A DNA stretch of 64,000 nucleotides from Paraburkholderia hiiakae (GTDB lineage Bacteria > Pseudomonadota > Gammaproteobacteria > Burkholderiales > Burkholderiaceae): the NCBI RefSeq assembly GCF_904848665.1, contig NZ_CAJHCQ010000028.1:28993-92992 (forward strand). Direction: 5' to 3'. Below, one piece after another: positions 53,696 to 62,075 of the stretch. The notes beneath the pieces were generated by a model. That model was not told the DNA's origin. It worked only from the letters and a program-made list of their open reading frames with translations, and ran no database searches. Positions within the stretch are counted from its first letter, which is position 1. Every line of letters starts with the position of its first letter. The translations under genes and the position numbers were made by a program.

Positions 53696-55279
53696 ATGAA
53701 GCCGATCTGGATAGTAGACGACGACCAATCGATACGCTGGGTGCTCGAAAAGGCCCTTGCCCGCGAGAACTTCGCTACCCGCAGCTTTTCGAACGTGCGC
53801 GAAGCTGCGAGCGCGCTCGATCACGACAGCCCGCAGGTGCTCGTCTCCGACATCCGCATGCCGGGCGGCTCGGGCCTCGAGCTGCTGCAAACCGTGCGCG
53901 AGCGCGTGCCCGGGTTGCCCGTCATCATCATGACGGCGTTCTCGGACCTCGACAGCGCGGTAGCCGCTTTTCAGGGCGGCGCGTTCGAGTATCTCGCCAA
54001 GCCCTTCGACGTCGACAAGGCTGTCGAGCTGATTCGCCGCGCCGTGGATGAAAGCATGCGCGGCGAGCAGCAGTGGGACGAGCGTCCCGCCGAAGCGCCC
54101 GAGATGCTCGGTCAGGCGCCGGCCATGCAGGACATGTTCCGCGCCATCGGGCGGCTTTCGCATTCTGCCGCCACCGTGCTTATCACGGGTGAGTCTGGCA
54201 CCGGAAAGGAGCTTGTCGCGCGCGCCTTGCACCGACATAGCCCACGCGCGAACGGCCCATTCATTGCGCTGAACACCGCCGCCATTCCGAAGGATCTTCT
54301 GGAATCCGAACTGTTTGGCCACGAGCGCGGCGCGTTCACGGGCGCGCAGGCCATGCGCCAGGGCCGCTTCGAACAGGCCGAGAACGGCACGCTGTTCCTC
54401 GACGAAATCGGCGACATGCCGTTCGATCTGCAAACGCGCCTCTTGCGTGTGCTCTCGGATGGGCAGTTCTACCGCGTGGGCGGACACAACCCGCTGCGCG
54501 CGAACGTGCGCGTAATCGCCGCGACGCACCAGAATCTCGAAACGCGCGTGCGCCAGGGGCTGTTCCGCGAGGACTTGTATCACCGGCTCAACGTGATTCG
54601 CCTGCGTTTGCCCGCGCTGCGCGAACGCAGCGAGGACATTCCGCTGCTCACGCGCCACTTCCTCCAGAAGAGCGCGCGCGAACTGGGCGTGGAGCCCAAG
54701 CGCGTTTCGGACGAGGCGCTTGTCTGGATGTCCGCGCTGCCGTTTCCTGGCAACGTGCGCCAACTCGAGAATCTCGCGAACTGGCTCACGGTGATGGCGC
54801 CCGCGCAGACCATCGAGATCAAGGATCTGCCGCCTGACCTCGTGCCTGCGCACGGCTCGGCGGGTGCGGCGGTGCATCTCGGCGATGCCTCGGCCGCAGC
54901 CGAAGCGGGCGTGGCAGCCAATGGCGCGAGCGGAGCATCGCCAGTTGCGGGTGCTTTAGCGGGCGCGGGCTTGCCTGGCGCGATGGGCGGGGTCTCGGGC
55001 GGCGTAGTGTTCGGTACGCCGGCGTTCGGCGCGTCCAACGGCGCCGCGGCCGCTGTCTCGCCGCTGAGCGTGTGGGAGAGCGGGCTGCGCACGGAGGTCG
55101 CGCGTCTCTTGCGCGAGAACAGCGCCGACGTGATGGACGAACTGTCGCGGCGCTTCGAAGCCGCCGTGATCCGCGAGGCGCTGGACTTCACGCGTGGGCG
55201 CAAGGTCGAGGCCGCCGAGCGTCTTGGTATCGGCCGCAACACCATTACGCGCAAGATCCAGGAGCTCAATCTGGAATGA
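53696..55279 (+). CDS. ntrC: Nitrogen response regulator NtrC
   Basis: A 527-residue sigma-54 activator. Receiver domain with phosphoacceptor D52 (VSDIRMPGGSG); AAA+ domain with GESGTGKE and the sigma-54 contact loop GAFTGA at 212-217 plus FLDEIGDMP; and a C-terminal Fis-type HTH (GRKVEAAERLGIGRNTITRKIQEL). The linker between AAA+ and HTH is a long Ala/Gly-rich stretch of about 70 residues (about 383-455), making it longer than E. coli NtrC (469). It is the likely activator of the glnA promoter just upstream. Confidence 0.96.
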   Translation: MKPIWIVDDDQSIRWVLEKALARENFATRSFSNVREAASALDHDSPQVLVSDIRMPGGSGLELLQTVRERVPGLPVIIMTAFSDLDSAVAAFQGGAFEYLAKPFDVDKAVELIRRAVDESMRGEQQWDERPAEAPEMLGQAPAMQDMFRAIGRLSHSAATVLITGESGTGKELVARALHRHSPRANGPFIALNTAAIPKDLLESELFGHERGAFTGAQAMRQGRFEQAENGTLFLDEIGDMPFDLQTRLLRVLSDGQFYRVGGHNPLRANVRVIAATHQNLETRVRQGLFREDLYHRLNVIRLRLPALRERSEDIPLLTRHFLQKSARELGVEPKRVSDEALVWMSALPFPGNVRQLENLANWLTVMAPAQTIEIKDLPPDLVPAHGSAGAAVHLGDASAAAEAGVAANGASGASPVAGALAGAGLPGAMGGVSGGVVFGTPAFGASNGAAAAVSPLSVWESGLRTEVARLLRENSADVMDELSRRFEAAVIREALDFTRGRKVEAAERLGIGRNTITRKIQELNLE

Positions 55280-55396
55280 GCATGGGCTAGCATGTGGCAC
55301 CGGGCCGGGCTCGCGCAACGCGAGCCGGCCCGACGCGCAGTGCGCCTGCGCGCACACAGGGCATAATCGACGCTGTTTTCCTGTCGACGACCGATC

Positions 55397-57490
55397 ATGC
55401 CCGTGACTTCTCCCTGGCCCACCGAGGCCGACCCTTTCCTTTCGCTCGAATCGCTCGACGACCCCGCCGTCATGGCCTGGGTCGAGTCGCAGAACGCGCG
55501 CACGCGCGCCGCGTGGCAGGGCGGTGCGCGTTTCGAGGCGCTGGAAAAGCGCCTCGCCCAAGCCTACTTGCCGCGCGAGCGGCCCGTCATCCCGAGCCGC
55601 TGGCAGGAGTGGGCCTACGACCTCTGGGAGGACGAGGACAATCCCAAGGGCTTGTGGCGCCGCGCGCTCTGGGCCGATTGGCGCGCCCATAAGCCGCAGT
55701 GGCAGACGCTCATCGACTTCGATGCGCTCGGCGCGAAGGAGGGGATGCCATGGGTGTGCGCGGGCATCGACATCCTCTATCCGGACGGCGACCGCGCCTT
55801 GATCCAGCTTTCCGATGGCGGCTCCGACGCCGTTATCGTGCGCGAGTTCGACATCGTCAAGCGCGAATTCGTGGACGATGGCTTCGGCATTGCGAAGGAA
55901 GGCAAGCACATCATTTCGTGGATCGATCGCGATACCGTGTACCTGGGATGGGACGCGGGCGGCAAAAGCGGAAAGAAGATGCTCACGCGTTCGGGCTATC
56001 CGCGCGAGGTGCGCCGCTGGACGCGCGGCACGGCGCTCGCGGACGCGAGCGTGGTGTTCAGCGGCGAGTTCGACGACATCAGCGTGGAAGGTGACTACGA
56101 TCCGGTCGAAAAGCGCCACGACGTGGTGCGCAGCGTCGACTTCTTCGATTCATATACGTATCGTCTGGATGCGCGCGGCGACTGGCAGGTGTACGACGTG
56201 CCTACACATGTCTCGGTGGGCGCGTGGCATGGCTGGCTGCTGCTCGAACCGCGCCTCGACTGGAATGTTTCGGGCGTGACGTACAAGGGCGGTGCATTGC
56301 TTGTGATTCGCGAGGACGCTTTCCTCGCGGGCGATCGCGCGTTTACGGCGCTCTTCACGCCAACTCCCGTTACGTCGGCATGCGACTGGACCAATACGAA
56401 AAACGTCTTGATCGTCTCCTGGCTCGACGATGTGGAGAGCCGCACGATGCTCTGGCAGCCGCAGCAGGACGATGGCGCGTGGCGCTGGGAGTCTCGGGTG
56501 TTTCCCGCGCGTGCGAGTTCGCAGGTCGATGTCTCGCCCATCGAAGATACGCTTAACGACGAGGTATTCGTCGACGTCGACGATTACCTGCTGCCGCCTG
56601 AATACTGGCTCGCCGACCTCGCGCAAACCGATCTCCAGCAGTGGGAATTGCTCGACCGCTGGCCCACGCAGTTCGATTCCGGGCCGCTCACGGTCATCCG
56701 CTCGCACGCGCGTTCCGCGGACGGCACGAGCGTACCGTTCACTGTGATCGGCCCGAAGGCTGTGCTCGAAGGCGGTTCACGCAAGGCGTCGCCGTGCCTG
56801 CTTACGGGCTACGGCGGCTTCGCGATCGCGCTCACGCCGCAATATCTTGTGGGCTCGGGCATAGGCTGGCTGGAGCAGGGTGGTGTAGTGGCGATCGCGC
56901 ACATTCGGGGCGGCGGCGAGTACGGCACCGCCTGGCACGTAGAGGCGCAGCGCGAGCATCGCCAGCGCTCGTTCGACGACTTCATCGCGGTGGCCGAACA
57001 ACTGGTCGCCGATGGCTATACGAGCGCGGCGCAACTGGGTATCAAGGGCGGCAGCAACGGCGGACTGCTCGTGGGCGCGTGCATGGTACAGCGTCCCGAG
57101 CTGTTTGGCGCCGTGGTGTGCGAGGTGCCGTTGCTCGACATGCAGCGTTACCCGCTGCTGCATGCGGGTGCGTCATGGATCGACGAGTATGGCGATCCTG
57201 AGGATGCCGAAGAATCGCGCGCGCTCGCCGCTTACTCGCCCTACCACCATGTGAAGCCCGGCGTTGCGTATCCGCCATCGCTGTTCACCACTTCGACGAG
57301 CGACGATCGCGTACACCCCTCGCACGCGCGCAAGATGGTCGCGCGCATGGAGAAGCAGGGGCACGCGAACGTCTGGTATCTGGAGAACACCGAAGGCGGT
57401 CACGGCCCCGGCAGCGATTCGCTCGAGCGCGCGGAGTATGACGCGCTCGTCTATCGCTTTTTGTGGACCACGCTCGCGGGGAGCTGGTAA
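55397..57490 (+). CDS. S9A prolyl oligopeptidase family serine peptidase
   Basis: A 697-residue cytoplasmic peptidase of the S9A family. An N-terminal seven-bladed propeller (about 70-440) caps the alpha/beta-hydrolase domain. The nucleophile is S553 in GGSNGGLLVGA; the Asp is in TSTSDDRVHPSHA and the His in TEGGHGPGS. Such enzymes cleave short peptides after proline or basic residues. It lacks a clear signal peptide. It converges on xthA, with only nine bases between the two stops. Confidence 0.9.
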   Translation: MPVTSPWPTEADPFLSLESLDDPAVMAWVESQNARTRAAWQGGARFEALEKRLAQAYLPRERPVIPSRWQEWAYDLWEDEDNPKGLWRRALWADWRAHKPQWQTLIDFDALGAKEGMPWVCAGIDILYPDGDRALIQLSDGGSDAVIVREFDIVKREFVDDGFGIAKEGKHIISWIDRDTVYLGWDAGGKSGKKMLTRSGYPREVRRWTRGTALADASVVFSGEFDDISVEGDYDPVEKRHDVVRSVDFFDSYTYRLDARGDWQVYDVPTHVSVGAWHGWLLLEPRLDWNVSGVTYKGGALLVIREDAFLAGDRAFTALFTPTPVTSACDWTNTKNVLIVSWLDDVESRTMLWQPQQDDGAWRWESRVFPARASSQVDVSPIEDTLNDEVFVDVDDYLLPPEYWLADLAQTDLQQWELLDRWPTQFDSGPLTVIRSHARSADGTSVPFTVIGPKAVLEGGSRKASPCLLTGYGGFAIALTPQYLVGSGIGWLEQGGVVAIAHIRGGGEYGTAWHVEAQREHRQRSFDDFIAVAEQLVADGYTSAAQLGIKGGSNGGLLVGACMVQRPELFGAVVCEVPLLDMQRYPLLHAGASWIDEYGDPEDAEESRALAAYSPYHHVKPGVAYPPSLFTTSTSDDRVHPSHARKMVARMEKQGHANVWYLENTEGGHGPGSDSLERAEYDALVYRFLWTTLAGSW

Positions 57491-57499
57491 GGCGGGCGT

Positions 57500-58285
57500 T
57501 CAGCCAGCAATATCGAGCGTGGCGATTACTGGCGTGTGATCGGACGGTTGCTCCCACTTGCGGGGCACCTTGTCCACTTCGCACGCGGTGAGGTGGGCCG
57601 CGAGCGCAGGCGAGAGCAGGATGTGGTCGATGCGCAAGCCCGCGTTGCGGCGAAACGCGAACATGCGGTAGTCCCACCACGTGAAGATCTTTTCGGGTTG
57701 CTCGAACTGGCGGAACGCATCGACGAAGCCCAGTTCGATCAACCGGCGGAACTGCGCACGCTCTTCGGGCGAGACAAGGTTCTGGCCTTCCCAGGCCTTC
57801 GGATCGTGCACATCGCGATCTTCGGGCGCGATGTTGTAGTCGCCGAGCAGCGCGAGCTTCGGGTAGCGCTGCATCTCCTGCGCGAGCCAGTCGTGCATGG
57901 CGTCGAGCCATTGCAGCTTGTACGCGAACTTCTCGGTCCCCGGCGCCTGGCCGTTCGGGAAATACGCACTCACCACGCGCACGTCACCGATGGTCGTGGC
58001 GATCACGCGCTGCTGCGGATCTTCGAAGCCAGGAATGTTGCGCACGACCGTGGCTTCGTCGACGAAGAGACCTTCGCGCGCGAGGATGCCCACGCCGTTA
58101 TAGGTCTTCTGGCCCGCGAACCAGCTGCGATAGCCGTGCGCCTCGAGGTCGGCGCGGGGGAATTTGTCGTCGGTGAGCTTCAGTTCCTGGAGGCAGAGCA
58201 CGTCCGTCTTGCTCTCGTTGAGCCAGTCGATGACGTGCTGCAGACGGACCTTGAGGGAGTTGACGTTCCACGTTGCGATTTTCAT
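57500..58285 (-). CDS. xthA: Exodeoxyribonuclease III (ExoIII/AP endonuclease)
   Basis: A 261-residue DNA repair enzyme of the exonuclease III family. It begins MKIATWNVNSLKVRLQHVIDWL, with LCLQELK for the metal-binding Glu, GDYNIAPEDRDVHDP and WTWWDYRMFAFRRNAGLRIDHIL-like core, and ends in SDHTPVIA for the catalytic Asp-His. It removes 3' blocking groups and cleaves abasic sites. The active-site residues all appear intact. Confidence 0.94.
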   Translation of the reverse strand: MKIATWNVNSLKVRLQHVIDWLNESKTDVLCLQELKLTDDKFPRADLEAHGYRSWFAGQKTYNGVGILAREGLFVDEATVVRNIPGFEDPQQRVIATTIGDVRVVSAYFPNGQAPGTEKFAYKLQWLDAMHDWLAQEMQRYPKLALLGDYNIAPEDRDVHDPKAWEGQNLVSPEERAQFRRLIELGFVDAFRQFEQPEKIFTWWDYRMFAFRRNAGLRIDHILLSPALAAHLTACEVDKVPRKWEQPSDHTPVIATLDIAG

Positions 58286-58368
58286 GTGAGGCTCGATAGG
58301 GTGACGGTGTGCGTTCGGTGCACTTCGGCGCCATTATCGCCTGCTTCGCGAAACGGGCGGCAATGGCC

Positions 58369-58506
58369 TCACCATTGCTCCAGCCACGGCCGCAAGTCGA
58401 GCTCGTGCGTCCACGCATCGCGCGGTTGCTGGTGCAGCGTCCAGTACGCGTCGGCGATGTGCTCGGGGTTCAGGATGCCGTCGCGTTTCATGAGCTTGTA
58501 GCGCTG
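58369..58506 (-). pseudogene. C-terminal remnant of a short-chain dehydrogenase
   Basis: In the gap between xthA and the isomerase, a minus-strand frame reads ILNPEHIADAYWTLHQQPRD followed by AWTHELDLRPWLEQW and a stop. This is the C-terminal tail of NAD(P)-dependent SDR proteins of the kind found beside this isomerase in related Burkholderia by memory. Only about 45 codons are left; upstream the frame runs into the isomerase gene and no Rossmann GxxxGxG motif exists. It is a deletion remnant. Confidence 0.75.
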
Positions 58507-58587
58507 CGCAACGGCAGCCCGGTTTCGGGTATCGTAGGATGTCGCCGCGCTGGGGCAAAGCTGCGCGAATTCACATAGGGAGACACG

Positions 58588-59208
58588 ATGGGTGACGTCA
58601 AGGTGCAGTTTCTGTTCGACTTCGGCAGTCCTAACGCATACCTGTGCCATAAGGTGATCGGCGACATCGAGGCGCGCCAGCAGGTGCGTTTCGACTATAT
58701 GCCGGTACTGCTCGGCGGCCTTTTCAAGCTGAGCGGCAATCGCTCGCCGGGCGAGGCGTTCGCAGGCATTGAGAACAAGCAGAAGTTCATGATGCTGGAG
58801 ATGCGGCGCTTCATCGAGCGGCATGGACTCACGGCTTATCGGCGCAATCCGCACTTTCCGGTGAATACGCTGCACATCATGCGCGGCGCGATTGCGGCGC
58901 AGCGCAACGGCACGTTCGAGCGCTACGTCGAGCGCATGTTCGCGCACATGTGGGAAGAGGGCCTCAAGATGGACGACCCTGCCGTGATCCGCGCGGCGCT
59001 AGAGGAGGACGGCCTCGACGCCACGGCGTTTGAAACGGCGATTCAGGACCCCGTTGTGAAAGCCGCGTTGCTGGCGAACACGCAGTCGGCGTTCGAGCGC
59101 GGCGCGTTCGGTTCGCCGACGTTCTTCGTCGGCGAGGAGATGTACTTCGGCAAGGATCAGTTGCGCGATGTCGAAGAGGAGATCGCGCGTGTGAAGTCGC
59201 GCACTTAG
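58588..59208 (+). CDS. 2-hydroxychromene-2-carboxylate isomerase (DsbA-like GST kappa family)
   Basis: A 206-residue DsbA-fold enzyme. The start VQFLFDFGSPNAYLCHKVIGD has the family FDFxSPxxY motif (FDFGSPNAY), with S in place of the redox-active cysteine of DsbA, and the C-terminal TQSAFERGAFGSPTFFVGEEMYFGKDQL. It is related to the naphthalene degradation isomerase NahD, but here there is no naphthalene cluster, so the substrate is unknown. An SDR remnant lies just upstream on the opposite strand. Confidence 0.9.
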   Translation: MGDVKVQFLFDFGSPNAYLCHKVIGDIEARQQVRFDYMPVLLGGLFKLSGNRSPGEAFAGIENKQKFMMLEMRRFIERHGLTAYRRNPHFPVNTLHIMRGAIAAQRNGTFERYVERMFAHMWEEGLKMDDPAVIRAALEEDGLDATAFETAIQDPVVKAALLANTQSAFERGAFGSPTFFVGEEMYFGKDQLRDVEEEIARVKSRT

Positions 59209-59272
59209 GGCGCGCCGCTTCATAACGAGGCGAGGCGGGCGCGGCATGATCGCTCCCGCCTTGCGCCGAGCA

Positions 59273-60262
59273 TCAAAGCGCGGCCAGCTCCTCGGCTTGC
59301 GGTGCGGCGACCACGCCCAGGCGCACGCGCGCTGCCTCATACTCACGCTTCAAACGTTCGATGAGTTCGGCGGCCGGCACGACGCTCTTCACCGCGCCAA
59401 TGCCCTGGCCCGAGCCCCAGATGTCCTTCCACGGCTTCACGCGCGTCGAGCCGAAATTCATCGCCGACGGATCCGACTGCGGCAGCGCTTCCGGATCGAG
59501 GCCACTCGCGACGATGCTCTGGCGCAGATAGTTGCCGTGCACGCCCGTGAAGAGATTCGAGTAGACGATATCGCCCGCGCCGCCTTCGACGATCATCTGT
59601 TTGTACGCGTCGACGGCATTCGCTTCATGCGTGGCGATGAACGCCGAGCCGATATAGGCGAGGTCGGCTCCTGCTGCCTGCGCCGCGAGAATCGCGTTGC
59701 CGTTGCCGATCGCACCCGAAAGCAACAGGGGGCCGTCGAACCATTCACGAATCTCGTGGATGAGCGCAAACGGCGAGAGCGTGCCCGCATGACCGCCGGC
59801 GCCAGCGGCCACAGCGATCAGGCCGTCCGCGCCTTTCTCGATCGCCTTTTTCGCGAACGTGTTGTTGATGACGTCATGCAACACGATGCCGCCCCATGCG
59901 TGGATCGCATGGTTGACTTCTTCACGCGCGCCGAGCGACGTAATGACGATCGGCACCTTGTATTGCGCGCAGATGCCCAGGTCGTGCTCGAGGCGGTCGT
60001 TCGACTTGTGCACGATCTGGTTCACGGCGAAGGGCGCAGCCGGCGCGTCCGGGTGCTTCGCGTTGTACTCGGCGAGTTCGGTGGTAATGCGGTCCAGCCA
60101 TTCACCGAGCACGTGCTCCGGCCGCGCATTGAGCGCAGGGAACGAGCCGACGACGCCCGCCTTGCACTGGGCGATCACGAGATCGGGATTCGAAATAATG
60201 AAGAGCGGCGAGCCGACGACCGGAATCGACAGGCCGCGGCGCAGCACGGCGGGCAGGGACAT
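59273..60262 (-). CDS. NAD(P)H-dependent flavin oxidoreductase (nitronate monooxygenase-like)
   Basis: A 329-residue FMN-dependent enzyme of the nitropropane dioxygenase family. Key features are the start RGLSIPVVGSPLFIISNPDLV, GAGGHAGTLSPFALIHEI with the phosphate-binding glycines, AAGADLAYIGSAFIATHEANA and the GQGIGAV region. It may detoxify nitronates or reduce quinones. The start at 60262 follows AAGGAG. It is divergent from padR, and its promoter overlaps the predicted PadR operator, so it is the probable target. Confidence 0.9.
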   Translation of the reverse strand: MSLPAVLRRGLSIPVVGSPLFIISNPDLVIAQCKAGVVGSFPALNARPEHVLGEWLDRITTELAEYNAKHPDAPAAPFAVNQIVHKSNDRLEHDLGICAQYKVPIVITSLGAREEVNHAIHAWGGIVLHDVINNTFAKKAIEKGADGLIAVAAGAGGHAGTLSPFALIHEIREWFDGPLLLSGAIGNGNAILAAQAAGADLAYIGSAFIATHEANAVDAYKQMIVEGGAGDIVYSNLFTGVHGNYLRQSIVASGLDPEALPQSDPSAMNFGSTRVKPWKDIWGSGQGIGAVKSVVPAAELIERLKREYEAARVRLGVVAAPQAEELAAL

Positions 60263-60361
60263 CCATATCTCCTTGACTGGGGTGGCGGCCGGGTGTGGCT
60301 GCCGTCGCATGATTGGTTGCGTGATCCGTAGCGCCGGCGTGCGAGCCGGCTGGCAGGCTTA

Positions 60362-60390
60362 AACATAGCAAAGCCGTCGAAACTATGCAA
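60362..60390 (-). promoter_or_regulatory. Promoter of the flavin oxidoreductase gene
   Basis: On the minus strand, TTGCAT (plus-strand 60385-60390) and TATGTT (60362-60367) are separated by exactly 17 bases, a sigma-70-like promoter firing toward the oxidoreductase gene. Its -35 box lies inside the inverted repeat at 60382-60403. Confidence 0.75.
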
Positions 60391-60403
60391 CCAGTTGCAT
60401 AGT
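60382..60403. promoter_or_regulatory. PadR operator (perfect inverted repeat)
   Basis: ACTATGCAAC and GTTGCATAGT form a perfect 10-bp inverted repeat separated by CA. It lies between the divergent flavin oxidoreductase and padR genes and covers the -35 box of the former. PadR proteins bind such dyads as dimers. Confidence 0.8.
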
Positions 60404-60462
60404 GAAAAAATTCGATCCGCAACAGATCCGGCGTCGGGTGGGGCGTGGTTTAGAATCGCCGC

Positions 60463-61002
60463 ATGTCGACGCCGCACGCCATCCTCATCGCCTTGCTGGA
60501 AAAGCCTTCATCGGGCTACGACCTCGCGCGCCGCTTCGATCGCGCGATCGGCTACTTCTGGCATGCCACGCATCAGCAGATCTATCGTGAACTGGGCCGC
60601 ATGGTCGAGGCGGGGTGGGTGTCGGTTATCGAGGACGAGACGGCCGCGGCGTCGCGCAAGAAGGTGTATTGCGTGTTGCCAGTGGGGCGCGATGAGGTGG
60701 CGCGCTGGGTGCGCGAGACGCCGCTCGACCTCGACTCGCGCAACGTGTTTCTGCTCAAGCTGCGTGCCGATGCCGTGATCGGGCCGCTCGGCCTCGCCGA
60801 GGAACTCGCGAGGCTCGTCGCCGAAAATCGCGCGCGGCTCGCGACTTATCGGGAGATCGAGCAGCGCGATTTTGGGGCGGCTTCGCTTACGCGCGGGCAA
60901 GAGTTGCAGTATGCGATCCTCAAGGCCGGCATTCATACGCAGGAGATGTGGCTTGCCTGGGCGCAAGAGGTGCGTCCGCTGGTGGAGCCCGCCCAGGCGT
61001 AG
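60463..61002 (+). CDS. PadR-family transcriptional regulator
   Basis: A 179-residue repressor. The winged HTH is clear: ILIALLEKPSSGYDLARRFDRAIGYFWHATHQQIYRELGRMVEAGWVS, followed by the C-terminal helical (Vir-type) domain. A TAGAAT box ends seven bases before the ATG, suggesting leaderless transcription. The divergent flavin oxidoreductase shares its operator region. The effector is unknown, though phenolic acids trigger classical PadR. Confidence 0.92.
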   Translation: MSTPHAILIALLEKPSSGYDLARRFDRAIGYFWHATHQQIYRELGRMVEAGWVSVIEDETAAASRKKVYCVLPVGRDEVARWVRETPLDLDSRNVFLLKLRADAVIGPLGLAEELARLVAENRARLATYREIEQRDFGAASLTRGQELQYAILKAGIHTQEMWLAWAQEVRPLVEPAQA

Positions 61003-61098
61003 TGAAATTTGCCAGGGTATCCGAAGTAATTCGATATGACACCCTCATCATGTTGATGGCCTTCGAAGGCGTGGTGTTTCAATCGTGTGAAAAGCCCC

Positions 61099-61127
61099 TT
61101 GACGGACTGGTCCACGCGCCTTATACT
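61099..61127 (+). promoter_or_regulatory. Promoter of tRNA-fMet
   Basis: TTGACG (61099-61104) and TATACT (61122-61127) with a 17-base spacer form a near-consensus promoter ending 17 bases before the tRNA. Confidence 0.85.
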
Positions 61128-61143
61128 TCTTTTCTCTGACGGA

Positions 61144-61220
<77 letters not shown>

Positions 61221-61228
61221 AGCAAATC

Positions 61229-61263
61229 AAGGGCTTACACCGCATTAGTGTGTAAGCCCTTTT
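61229..61263 (+). terminator. Terminator of tRNA-fMet
   Basis: AAGGGCTTACAC/GTGTAAGCCCTT stem with a 9-base loop followed by TT and an AT-poor T-rich stretch, nine bases beyond the tRNA. Confidence 0.85.
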
Positions 61264-61499
61264 GCTTTTCTGGCGCCGTGTAACGTGGGTGGAGCTGGCA
61301 TCGACACATCGGTTATCCTCGATGTTGGCAGATGCCGTGCCGCTCTCCAGGCGAGTCGGACGTTCTCCCCAGCAAAGCCGAACTGGCCGTCGGCGCGCTT
61401 CTTTCAAAGCCTGCGCGCCGCAACAAAAAACTGGACTGCGTCCGGGTGCCGAAAATTGCCCTCAAAAGTCGTACTGTTGTGCTTCGCGAGCGATTCACC

Positions 61500-62075
61500 T
61501 TACTCCTTAAAGCCCCCCTTAATTCTTCTGTATAAGCGAACGCTCTCCTTTCCCTCTTGATCTTTTGACCACGATATGGAAATTCCGACAGGATTATTAA
61601 CCCATTTAATCGATTCGAATGAAGAGTTAATGCCATCGTTACTGAGATCTATATTGTCGAGACAACTGTTAACTTTTTTTGAAAAAACGATCTTACCGAC
61701 GATGCCATTCAACTCTACTGCATACAATTCGTCTTCAGAGCCCGCTCCACAGTAACCATTTGGGGACGTGGACGAGGGGACTCTCACTACAATTAAAAAC
61801 ACATCCTTCCCATCCAGTCGGCGTGACACCGCCTCGGGAAAGACAATTTCAGAAGATGTGGATAGCGCACGCTTTAGATGTGATGGCAGTTCAATTTTCC
61901 GTCGGGTGGTTGTGTCAAAAATAAATACTCCTCTATCTTCAGAAACAATTTTCTCTCCGCTCGAAATCATCACCTCCATAGGAGACTTTTCCTGCGCAGA
62001 GGCAATATTTATCAGCATCAAGAATGTGGCGCAATAGATCGGCACCTTATTCGCTGCCTTCAATATGATCGGCAT
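61500..62075 (-). CDS. Putative T6SS periplasmic immunity protein
   Basis: A 191-residue exported protein at the 3' end of the VgrG module. The Sec signal peptide runs to ASA|QE near residue 27. The mature part is AT-rich in codon use and has two cysteines (GYCGAG and NSCLDN) that could form a disulfide in the periplasm. I find no known family. The start at 62075 follows TGGAG; it overlaps the end of the effector gene by 29 bases. Position, export and base composition make an immunity role likely, matching a peptidoglycan-cleaving effector. A GTG start at 62087 is an alternative. Confidence 0.75.
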   Translation of the reverse strand: MPIILKAANKVPIYCATFLMLINIASAQEKSPMEVMISSGEKIVSEDRGVFIFDTTTRRKIELPSHLKRALSTSSEIVFPEAVSRRLDGKDVFLIVVRVPSSTSPNGYCGAGSEDELYAVELNGIVGKIVFSKKVNSCLDNIDLSNDGINSSFESIKWVNNPVGISISWSKDQEGKESVRLYRRIKGGFKE

